The notes below the pieces were generated by a model. It was not told the origin of the DNA, did not search any database, and saw only the letters and a program-made list of their open reading frames with translations. From NCBI GenBank assembly GCA_030017615.1, contig JASEIG010000005.1, positions 1 to 48,514 on the forward strand: a stretch of DNA of 48,514 nucleotides, given 5' to 3'. This DNA is from Patescibacteria group bacterium. GTDB lineage: Bacteria > Patescibacteriota > Minisyncoccia > UBA6257 > UBA9933. Made by a program: the position numbers and the translations under genes. Shown piece after piece: positions 42,306 through 48,514 of the stretch; position 1 is the stretch's first letter, and the number at the start of each line of letters is the position of its first letter.

Positions 42306-43118
42306 ATGGATAAAAAATTGATTGTGGCGAATTGGAAAATGAATCCGCTTACAATTGAAGAAGCAAAAGAGCTTTTTGAAAAGGCGCGAGTTTATGCGGA
42401 GCAGATACAGAGAAATGACAATCTTTCGGAGCAAGCGTATAATATTAAAATAGTAATTTGTCCGCCCTTTGTTTGTTTGTCAAATATTGCCGGTCTTATT
42501 AATAAGACCAAAATAAAACTTGGGGCGCAGGATGTTTTTTTTCAGGAAGAGGGGGGTTATACCGGAGAAATTTCTCCGGAAATGCTTAAAAATCTTGGCG
42601 TGGAATATGTGATAATCGGCCATTCGGAAAGACGCGCGTTAGGGGAAACTGACGAAATTATAAGCAAAAAAGTTTCAGAATCGTTAAAAGAAGGTTTAAA
42701 AGTGATTTTATGCGCAGGGGAATCGGAACGGGAATTTAGAATGGAAGATGAAGGGTTGAGCAAAGCTGAAGAATTTGTTTTGCGGCAATTAGAGGCGGAT
42801 TTAATAAATCTTAATTTTCAACCCTCAATACTCAATACTAATTTAATAGTCGCTTACGAACCCGTTTGGGCTATCGGGACAAACCATCCGGACACGCCGG
42901 AGGATGCCGTTGAAATGATAAAATTTATAAAACAATTTTTGAACAGCCATTATTTTATTTCCGACCCAAAGGTTTTATACGGCGGTTCCGTGGACAGCCG
43001 AAATATAAAAGATTTCATTGTTAAAAAAGAAATCGACGGCGCGCTGGTCGGACACGCAAGTATTGAAAAAGGAGAATTTGAAAAAATATTAAGGAGCATT
43101 CACGAATATACCAATTAA
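42306..43118 (+). CDS. tpiA: triosephosphate isomerase
   Basis: 270 residues. VANWKMN holds the substrate lysine (K11), GHSERR has the catalytic H106, and AYEPVWAIGT has the catalytic base E185. The C-terminal YGGSVDSRNIKDFI and GALVGHAS phosphate-binding loops are intact. It interconverts dihydroxyacetone phosphate and glyceraldehyde-3-phosphate in glycolysis. A heptamer array (42815-42842: TTTTCAA, CCCTCAA, TACTCAA, TACTAAT) adds NFQPSILNTN before the AYEPVW strand, making the protein about 15-20 residues longer than usual. It has its own promoter with a near-leaderless start. Confidence 0.96.
   Translation: MDKKLIVANWKMNPLTIEEAKELFEKARVYAEQIQRNDNLSEQAYNIKIVICPPFVCLSNIAGLINKTKIKLGAQDVFFQEEGGYTGEISPEMLKNLGVEYVIIGHSERRALGETDEIISKKVSESLKEGLKVILCAGESEREFRMEDEGLSKAEEFVLRQLEADLINLNFQPSILNTNLIVAYEPVWAIGTNHPDTPEDAVEMIKFIKQFLNSHYFISDPKVLYGGSVDSRNIKDFIVKKEIDGALVGHASIEKGEFEKILRSIHEYTN
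42815..42842 (+). repeat. heptamer array inside tpiA
   Basis: TTTTCAA, CCCTCAA, TACTCAA, TACTAAT. In frame, encodes NFQPSILNTN. Confidence 0.65.
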
Positions 43119-43199
43119 ATTAAATCAAAATATATAAATGATAAATTAATGAAAAATTATATTATCCCGGTTAAAAATAATTCAGCCGATATTAGTTAG

Positions 43200-43223
43200 G
43201 GTGATATATATAGATATATCACC
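43200..43223. repeat. hairpin downstream of tpiA
   Basis: GGTGATATAT / ATATATCACC, a 10-bp stem with loop ATAG. No T-run. Function unknown. Confidence 0.5.
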
Positions 43224-43329
43224 GCATCTTAATAATCTTGATATTAATCTTATTTTTAAAACAAATTATATTGTATATAACACATAATTAATAGCGCAAT
43301 ATGGCGCGTTAAAAATGTGAAATCAAAAT

Positions 43330-43854
43330 GTGAATTACTTCGATCATTTAGTTTTTCAATTTTTTTATAATATTGGGCAGAATGTAAAAATATTTGACTG
43401 GCTTTTTGTATTTTTAGCCGGTTATGTTCAGTATTTTTTAGCATTGGCTTTGATTATTTTATTTTTTAAAGAGAAAAATTGGAAAAAGAGATTTTATTTC
43501 GCGTCATTTTTAATTCTTTCGGCGCTTTTATCGCGCGGAATAATAACGGAAACAATCAGATTTTTTTATCATAAAGCCAGACCTTTTGCGGTTTTGGGGT
43601 TTGAGCCGATGATTTCACACAGTGCGACATATTCTTTTCCTTCGGGACATACGGCGTTTTTTTTCGCGATGATTTTATCGGTATTCTTTTTGAGAAAAAA
43701 ATGGGGCCTATGGTTTTTAGCGGTTTCAATTTTAATGGGGATTTCAAGAATTATTGTCGGTGTGCATTGGCCAGTTGATATTTTAGGAGGAATAGCAATA
43801 GGTTTAATAAGCTCTTTTTTAATTAAATTGATTTTACCGAAAATAGAAAAATAA
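43330..43854 (+). CDS. PAP2-family membrane phosphatase
   Basis: 174 residues with a GTG start; an upstream ATG meets TGA at once. Five to six membrane helices. The PAP2 triad is present: KARPF (C1), PSGHTAFF (C2, with catalytic H), and SRIIVGVHWPVDILGG (C3, with nucleophile H and D). Such enzymes remove phosphate from lipid carriers such as undecaprenyl pyrophosphate or from phosphatidic acid. Undecaprenyl-PP recycling would fit the wall genes elsewhere in the window. A bidirectional terminator follows directly. Confidence 0.9.
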   Translation: MNYFDHLVFQFFYNIGQNVKIFDWLFVFLAGYVQYFLALALIILFFKEKNWKKRFYFASFLILSALLSRGIITETIRFFYHKARPFAVLGFEPMISHSATYSFPSGHTAFFFAMILSVFFLRKKWGLWFLAVSILMGISRIIVGVHWPVDILGGIAIGLISSFLIKLILPKIEK

Positions 43855-43886
43855 ATAGCCCGTTTTTTAAAACAGGGCTATTTTTT
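43854..43886. terminator. bidirectional terminator
   Basis: AATAGCCCGTTTT / AAAACAGGGCTATT stem with one mismatch, followed by T-runs on both strands. Between the convergent PAP2 (+) and the 43899 gene (-). Confidence 0.85.
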
Positions 43887-43898
43887 GCGGCAGGATGA

Positions 43899-44183
43899 TT
43901 AAGATTGTCTAATGGCATTGTATCTCCCTTTCTTTTTTTGTTGATGCGTTTTTAAAAGTTCCAGTAATTCCATCTCAATTTCTTCTAAATTGTATTGATA
44001 TCGTTTTTGATAACGATAAGCAGGATTAAATTGAAGCGTTTTTTTAATTATCTTGATAGCTTCATTTTTAAGTATACTTGGAAATCCATGGGGTTGCTGG
44101 ATTAAATTAAACGCATTTTCGGGAGTTTTAATTATTTTTTGCCGCAGATTGGACAGAATTATCTGTATTTTTGACTGCGCCAT
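43899..44183 (-). CDS. small hypothetical protein with perfect Shine-Dalgarno
   Basis: 94 residues from the ATG at 44183, which is preceded by AAGGAGGTGA (44198-44189), a full match to the anti-SD. A GTG 9 nt upstream overlaps this site and is not preferred. The product is basic and helical (QSKIQIILSNLRQKIIKT, then EEIEMELLELLKTHQQKKKGR at the C-terminus), with no known family, signal or membrane helix. The strong ribosome site is unusual here and suggests high expression or foreign origin. Confidence 0.65.
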   Translation of the reverse strand: MAQSKIQIILSNLRQKIIKTPENAFNLIQQPHGFPSILKNEAIKIIKKTLQFNPAYRYQKRYQYNLEEIEMELLELLKTHQQKKKGRYNAIRQS

Positions 44184-44420
44184 TTTACTCACCTCCTTTT
44201 TATGTTCTGTATTAATTATATGGATTTCAATTTTCTTTACAAGTTTGTTTAAGACGAGTTAAAATTAAAAAGTATAAAATAAAATTTATTATTTACTGTT
44301 ATAGATGACAGCATCGGATTTTCATTTTTTATTATTTAAATACTTGTCAAATACTCATTGATTATTTTATGTGTTAAATATGGCGGACTGACGCGTTAAA
44401 CCGCGCATTTTAAAGAAATT

Positions 44421-44645
44421 ATGAAAATTTTTGTTAAAGCGAAAACCAGTTCCAAAAAAGAAAAGATTGAAAAAATAAACGAAAATACTTTTATTGTAAA
44501 AGTGAAAGAATTGCCGATTGACGACAAGGCGAATAAGGCAATAATTAAAAAATTGTCGGGACATTTTAAAATACCAATTAATCAGATAAAAATAATTTCG
44601 GGGCATATTACTAAAACAAAGATTATTGAAATTATTAACAATTGA
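44421..44645 (+). CDS. DUF167 / YggU family protein
   Basis: 74 residues. The typical VKAKTSSKKEKIEK opening, then VKVKELPIDDKANKAIIKKLSGHFKIP and IKIISGHITKTKIIEI match the DUF167 fold (V-x-P-x-x-G-K-A-N-x-x-L-x-x-x-L with IxxGxxSRxKxxxI). Molecular role unknown. Length is a little short of the usual 90-100 residues. Confidence 0.85.
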   Translation: MKIFVKAKTSSKKEKIEKINENTFIVKVKELPIDDKANKAIIKKLSGHFKIPINQIKIISGHITKTKIIEIINN

Positions 44646-44676
44646 AATAAAATTACGGTTTAAAAAGACATTAAAC

Positions 44677-44702
44677 TTTTGGCGCATTGTATTGCGCCAA
44701 AA
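44677..44702. repeat. GGCGCA palindrome between convergent genes
   Basis: TTTTGGCGCA / TGCGCCAAAA around TTGTAT, a 10-bp perfect stem. It lies between the convergent DUF167 and 44722 genes and may serve as a weak bidirectional terminator. Related to the palindrome at 2638. Confidence 0.5.
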
Positions 44703-44721
44703 ATTAAAATAAAAATACAGT

Positions 44722-45192
44722 TTAGGAGATATTAAATCCTTTTTCTTTGTAAAAATTAAATAGATGGTTTTTTAAATCTTCCCGTTCGGGCGCGTTTTCC
44801 AAAAGATAATAAGCAATGTTAATTTTTTCCGTTGAATTTTTTAAGATATCCAATATACGGGAATCGGAGAGAAATTTTTTAATCAGGTCGTTTTTGATAT
44901 TTTCCGATTCGTCAACATAAAATGGATTTTTCCCTTTAAGCAAGACATACACACCCTTTTTGTTTTCAAAATTAAGGAGATTTTTAAGATTAAGCTCCAC
45001 TATGCCATTAGGCTCATTTTCAATTTTAAAGAAGCCTTTTTTCTTAAGCTGGTTGATGTGGTAGGAAACTGTGTTAAGCGAGGATACTTTTAATATACCG
45101 CTTAATTCCCGGAAGGTGGGAAGACGACCATTGTTGTCTTTATATATCTTATAAATTTTTTCCTGAAGAGGATGAAGTTCCGTGTTTTCCAT
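44722..45192 (-). CDS. LexA-type winged helix fused to a GIY-YIG-like domain
   Basis: 156 residues from the ATG at 45192; an upstream TTG is open. Residues 1-65 follow the LexA DNA-binding domain: LHPLQEKIYKIYKDNNGRLPTFRELSGILKVSSLNTVSYHINQLKKKGFF. Residues about 78-156 resemble a GIY-YIG nuclease core, GVYVLLKGKNPFYVDESENIKNDLIKKF, but YIG is YVD and the catalytic arginine region is altered, so it may be catalytically weak or dead. IAYYLLENAPEREDLKNHL matches the later part of that family. It lacks the LexA Ser-Lys protease. Probably an autoregulated DNA-binding protein; direct repeats lie over its promoter. Confidence 0.6.
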   Translation of the reverse strand: MENTELHPLQEKIYKIYKDNNGRLPTFRELSGILKVSSLNTVSYHINQLKKKGFFKIENEPNGIVELNLKNLLNFENKKGVYVLLKGKNPFYVDESENIKNDLIKKFLSDSRILDILKNSTEKINIAYYLLENAPEREDLKNHLFNFYKEKGFNIS

Positions 45193-45839
45193 CAATTTAT
45201 TATAGAACAATAATAGAACTAATGCAATAATTCAATTTTTCATTAATATTATATGTTGAACAAGAGCAGAAAAGAAGATAGTAAACAATATTTTTTAAGA
45301 TAATTGACGCAAAATAATTTTATTACAATAAATTATTTTGCCAACTGTAGCATTGTATATTATATACACTTGTTCTAAATATTAAGAAAAGCGATGCAAT
45401 ATTTTCAAAATTTTAGTTTTAAGAAAACGTTTTTCAGACGTTAAAACAATTTTTTATAAGTTATTTTAGCAACATTACTTTAATGTCTAAAAATTAAAAT
45501 TTACGAGCTAAAATCCGAAAACCACACTTTTAAAGCAATTTATGAGTTATACACATTTTTTAATAAACACTGTTATGATATAATTTTTATAATAATTTTA
45601 ACTTAATTTAATTACAATTTTAATTTGAAAAGTAAATTTAGAAATAATAATTAGAAGGTGATAAATAAAAATTAGATAAAAATAAACGGAATAAAAAAAT
45701 TAAAACTGAATAGTTATCTGAATTGGCGAGTTAAAATTCGGGCGCTATCAGGTCTGATAGCAGACGGGAATAAATTAAGGACAAAGGTTGAGATAATTTT
45801 ATAATTTTTGAATTTTTAAATAAATTTACAAATTAAATC
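45193..45839. other. 647-bp AT-rich region between divergent genes
   Basis: No gene seen. It has AGAAC direct repeats (45205-45220), TTGTTCTAA at 45370, a weak TATAAT at 45579-45584, and a GCTATCAGGTCTGATAGC hairpin at 45744-45761. Could be the long leader of the surface-protein gene. Confidence 0.5.
45205..45220. promoter_or_regulatory. candidate operator of the LexA-HTH gene
   Basis: AGAACAATAATAGAAC, two AGAAC half-sites 11 bp apart, just upstream of the gene at 44722-45192. A similar TTGTTCTAA lies at 45370-45378. Confidence 0.35.
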
Positions 45840-45995
45840 ATGCAGTATGATTTGGAAGAACGATGCGTGAAATTTGGCGAAGACGCGATCAGGTTTTGTA
45901 AGATAATTAAGATTAATGAATTTACAAAACCGCTAATAAATCAGCTCATTAGATCCGCAACAAGTATGGAGTTAATAGAAAAAAAATTAAGATGA
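45840..45995 (+). pseudogene. truncated four-helix-bundle gene
   Basis: A 51-codon frame, MQYDLEERCVKFGEDAIRFCK...KPLINQLIRSATSMELIEKKLR, then TGA. YDLEER-VKFGEDAIRF and PLINQLIRSATS are characteristic of a four-helix-bundle (S23-type) subgroup; the remaining helices (usually starting GANY.EA) are lost. The stop overlaps the next ATG (ATGA), so it might still be translated as a leader peptide. Confidence 0.7.
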
Positions 45996-48514
45996 AAATT
46001 TCACTACGGGGGAAAAAATTTAAAAAATCATTTCAGAAAAATTCAAAACATATATTGAGCTGGTTTATTGTCATTGCTACCGTTATTTCTTTAATTACTT
46101 TTAATTTCGGGACTCAAAAAGAAAAAGCGCAGGCCGCGACTTATTCTTTTGCTCAAAATTCATGGACGGGAGGAGCGACTTCTTCAACGGCGGCTGACCC
46201 CACAAACAGGACAGGATGGAATGAATATTCCGCAAAAGACGCAAATCTGACAGCGGGGTCAACTCTCCAATTATCGCAGACCACATCAACCGCGAACATA
46301 AATTTCACAACCGAAGCTGATTACATTCAAGAAGACGCCACAAACGGAACGGATTTTTCGGGAGGAGTGGTAAAATTGCATGATGTGAGTGTTGCTCCGG
46401 CTTTAAACCCAAATGATAAAAATGCGAATATTGCTTTGAGTAATGGAAATCTGACCGCTTCATCTACGGATGGAGGGGCCAGCTGGAAATGTGTAAGGGC
46501 AAATGTCGGAAAATCTTCTGGAAAATGGTATTGGGAAGCAACACAGAACGCTCCCGGAGGAAATAATAATTATGTAATGGGGATTGGCGTGGCAAACAGT
46601 TCCGCTTCTTTAAATAATTATTGTGGGGCAGACGCAAATGGATGGATGTACAGCGGATTCAACGGCAATAAGTTTAACAATGCAAGTGGTACATCTGGAT
46701 TGGTTTATGGAAGCGTTTATTATAACGTTGGCGATGTAATTGGAGTCTCTTTGGATATGGATGCGGGAACTATTACCATGTATAAGAATGGAGTTTCGCA
46801 GGGAGTAATGTATAGCGGATTAAGCGGGACTTTTTATCCTGCATTCAATTTGGAAAATGTGAATCTAACCGTTAATTTTGGAGCAACTGCTTTTACATAT
46901 ACGGTACCTGATGGATATTCAGCTATAACAGCTTCAGCTTCTTATCCTGTTGCTACGGATTCTGATACAAAATTATTATTTCATGCAGATGGAACAAATG
47001 GATCAACAAGTTTTACTGACAGTTCTTCGGGGGCGAAAACAGTAACTGCTAATGGTAACGCGCAAGTTTCAACAGTTCAAAGTAAATTTGGAGGAGCGAG
47101 CGTGTATTTTGACAATAATCTCAGTTATTTGACAGTTGCAGACAGCGATGATTGGGATTTCGGAAGCGGAAATTTTACAGTTGAAACTTGGGCTGATTTC
47201 CGCGATACGGCGAATCATTATTTGGCGGCGCAATGGTATACCTCAGGACAAGGAAACAATTCATGGGCGCTTTATTATTACAACAGCGCTTTGCATTTCG
47301 TGTGGAGTTATGACGGAAACACAGCAGCGAACGAAATTTCCTACGCCTGGACTCCGACTCTCAGCACTCTATACCATATCGCGGTAGTTAAAAATGGAAC
47401 CGCAGTCAATTTATACATCAGCGGAACTTCTGTGGTCAGCGGCTCAATAACTTCTGCGTTGTATAATTCAAACCAGTCTCTTTATATAGGGGCAAGTAGC
47501 GTGAACACTTCCTCATGGACTTTTTACGGTTATATAGATGAATTCCGTGTTTCAAAAGGAATCGCTCGCTGGACTTCAAATTTCACTCCGCCGACAACGG
47601 CTTATGCCAATGGACAGTCTTACTACATCACCACCGCCAATGCTTCCCAAATAGATACTTCCACGTGGAGTCATATTTCCGGTGTAACTTTAACCCAAAC
47701 AACTTCGGCCAGCACATCAATAAAATATTTAGTGTCTTTTGACGGAAGAACCACTTGGAAATATTGGAATGGATCAAGTTGGATAGCTTCATCTTTGGAT
47801 AATCTCCAAACGAATGGGATGACCAGTTCCACTTTGCAGGCAATCACGCAATCGCAATGGGAAGCGAGCGGGGGATTTGTGGCTTGGAGAGAATCACTTA
47901 ACTTTGCGGCCGATTTTGCCACGACGGATTCAACGGTTACGCCGAGTTTGGATAATATTGCCGTAAGTTACTCCAACTATTCTGCGTCCCAGACACTTAC
48001 TTTATCCGCGTATAACACAGGAAATTCCGCCAATCTTCTTTCCAAAATTCAATGGACAGCCACAACCACATCCGCCACTTCAGTCAAATTCCAAATAAGA
48101 ACTTCTCCCGACAACATCACTTGGACAGATTGGCTGGGACCAAATAACACATCAAGCACATATTTCACAAGTTCCACGGGAACAGACGCAATGCCGTCAA
48201 CCTTCACTTCGGGAAGCAACGATCAATATTTTCAATATAAAGCATTTCTCACTTCGGACGGAACAGCCACTCCGACTTTATCAAGCACAACAATAACTTA
48301 TGTGGTCAACGCTCCTCCCAATTTTGATTCCACTTACGGAACGAACGGAGTAACAGTGGTCCAGAACGCGACATCTTCAGACGCCAATTATGGAAAAGTC
48401 CAAATAACTTACAAAGTGAGAGACGCGGACACGTTATCGGGTTCTCCGGCGAATCAGGGATACATAACTCCTTCATTTCAATACAATATCGGAGGAGGAT
48501 GGATTAATATAACC
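45992..48514 (+). CDS. large secreted surface protein with SPRY and LamG-like domains (runs off the window)
   Basis: 841 residues are visible with no stop before the window end. A long basic N-region and signal helix (about 20-37) end at AQAA-TY near 49. A beta-rich region follows, then a SPRY-like domain (about 145-312: SGKWYWEA at 176-183, VMGIGVAN, DVIGVSLDMDAGTITMYKNG, FYPAFNL). A LamG/concanavalin-like domain is at about 325-540 (LLFHADGTNGSTSFTDSS, GSGNFTVETW, YGYIDEFRVSKGIARW). Further Thr/Ser-rich beta repeats follow (TWTDWLG, TYVVNAPPNF). The content suggests a giant adhesin that binds glycans or proteins on a host or neighbour cell. The start overlaps the four-helix remnant. Confidence 0.8.
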   Translation, partial: MKISLRGKKFKKSFQKNSKHILSWFIVIATVISLITFNFGTQKEKAQAATYSFAQNSWTGGATSSTAADPTNRTGWNEYSAKDANLTAGSTLQLSQTTSTANINFTTEADYIQEDATNGTDFSGGVVKLHDVSVAPALNPNDKNANIALSNGNLTASSTDGGASWKCVRANVGKSSGKWYWEATQNAPGGNNNYVMGIGVANSSASLNNYCGADANGWMYSGFNGNKFNNASGTSGLVYGSVYYNVGDVIGVSLDMDAGTITMYKNGVSQGVMYSGLSGTFYPAFNLENVNLTVNFGATAFTYTVPDGYSAITASASYPVATDSDTKLLFHADGTNGSTSFTDSSSGAKTVTANGNAQVSTVQSKFGGASVYFDNNLSYLTVADSDDWDFGSGNFTVETWADFRDTANHYLAAQWYTSGQGNNSWALYYYNSALHFVWSYDGNTAANEISYAWTPTLSTLYHIAVVKNGTAVNLYISGTSVVSGSITSALYNSNQSLYIGASSVNTSSWTFYGYIDEFRVSKGIARWTSNFTPPTTAYANGQSYYITTANASQIDTSTWSHISGVTLTQTTSASTSIKYLVSFDGRTTWKYWNGSSWIASSLDNLQTNGMTSSTLQAITQSQWEASGGFVAWRESLNFAADFATTDSTVTPSLDNIAVSYSNYSASQTLTLSAYNTGNSANLLSKIQWTATTTSATSVKFQIRTSPDNITWTDWLGPNNTSSTYFTSSTGTDAMPSTFTSGSNDQYFQYKAFLTSDGTATPTLSSTTITYVVNAPPNFDSTYGTNGVTVVQNATSSDANYGKVQITYKVRDADTLSGSPANQGYITPSFQYNIGGGWINIT

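Overview
The window looks like part of a Candidate Phyla Radiation (Patescibacteria, most likely Parcubacteria-type) chromosome. The evidence is AT-rich DNA, small compact genes that mostly lack Shine-Dalgarno sites, a 23S rRNA loaded with insertions and group I introns, and a CPR-style type IV secretion (T4SS-like) gene block. Shortened housekeeping enzymes (ValS, UvrD) and a mostly unknown set of membrane and surface proteins fit too. TGA is used as a normal stop codon. All family calls are by eye from motifs; no database search was possible.

Layout. 1-5.6 kb: a broken small ORF, a class I/II aminotransferase, a degenerate Mur-ligase-like protein, LepA, an FtsB/DivIC-like septum protein and a SurA-like membrane protein. 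5.6-7.4 kb: a membrane glycosyltransferase on the minus strand, bracketed by heptamer arrays, then tRNA-Glu. 7.5-13.3 kb: a tail-anchored protein, a DksA/TraR-type zinc protein, YifB/ComM, a minus-strand hypothetical, UvrD/PcrA helicase and KsgA. 13.6-26.7 kb: a T4SS-like block with a lipoprotein, a VirB6/TrbL-like channel protein, PrgI, a TraC N-terminal-like protein, the VirB4 ATPase, and a VirB2-like pilin fused to an M15-like peptidase. Two cargo cassettes (four-helix-bundle gene; GxxExxY gene) are inserted between its genes. 26.9-33.2 kb: PAS-histidine kinase, Fpg/MutM, PBP2, GalT-like and DedA. 33.4-38.9 kb: an unlinked 23S-5S rRNA operon with three group I introns and many hairpin insertions. 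39-45 kb: a membrane protein with a peptidoglycan-binding domain, ValS, TpiA, PAP2 phosphatase, a small hypothetical, DUF167 and a LexA-HTH/GIY-YIG-like protein. 45.8-48.5 kb: a relic of a four-helix-bundle gene, then a large secreted SPRY/LamG protein that runs off the window.

The most unusual feature is a dispersed family of short-period arrays (degenerate 7-mers, also 8- and 9-mers). They are usually arranged as two inverted arms, so they fold into hairpins. They sit in 23S rRNA loops, in frame inside conserved proteins (aminotransferase, LepA, UvrD, KsgA, Fpg, ValS, TpiA) and in intergenic gaps, often starting at a stop codon and ending at the next start codon. Some carry cargo genes between the arms: a four-helix-bundle (23S-IVS type) gene, a GxxExxY gene with a second, internally deleted copy 1.7 kb away, and possibly the glycosyltransferase. 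I read this as one poorly described class of hairpin-ended elements and regard it as the best candidate for a new system here.

Several genes (454, 7495, 13639, 38994, 42306) have a TTGTWW-N16/17-TATAAT promoter ending only 7-14 nt before the start codon, which suggests leaderless transcripts. Two minus-strand hypotheticals instead carry strong Shine-Dalgarno sites.
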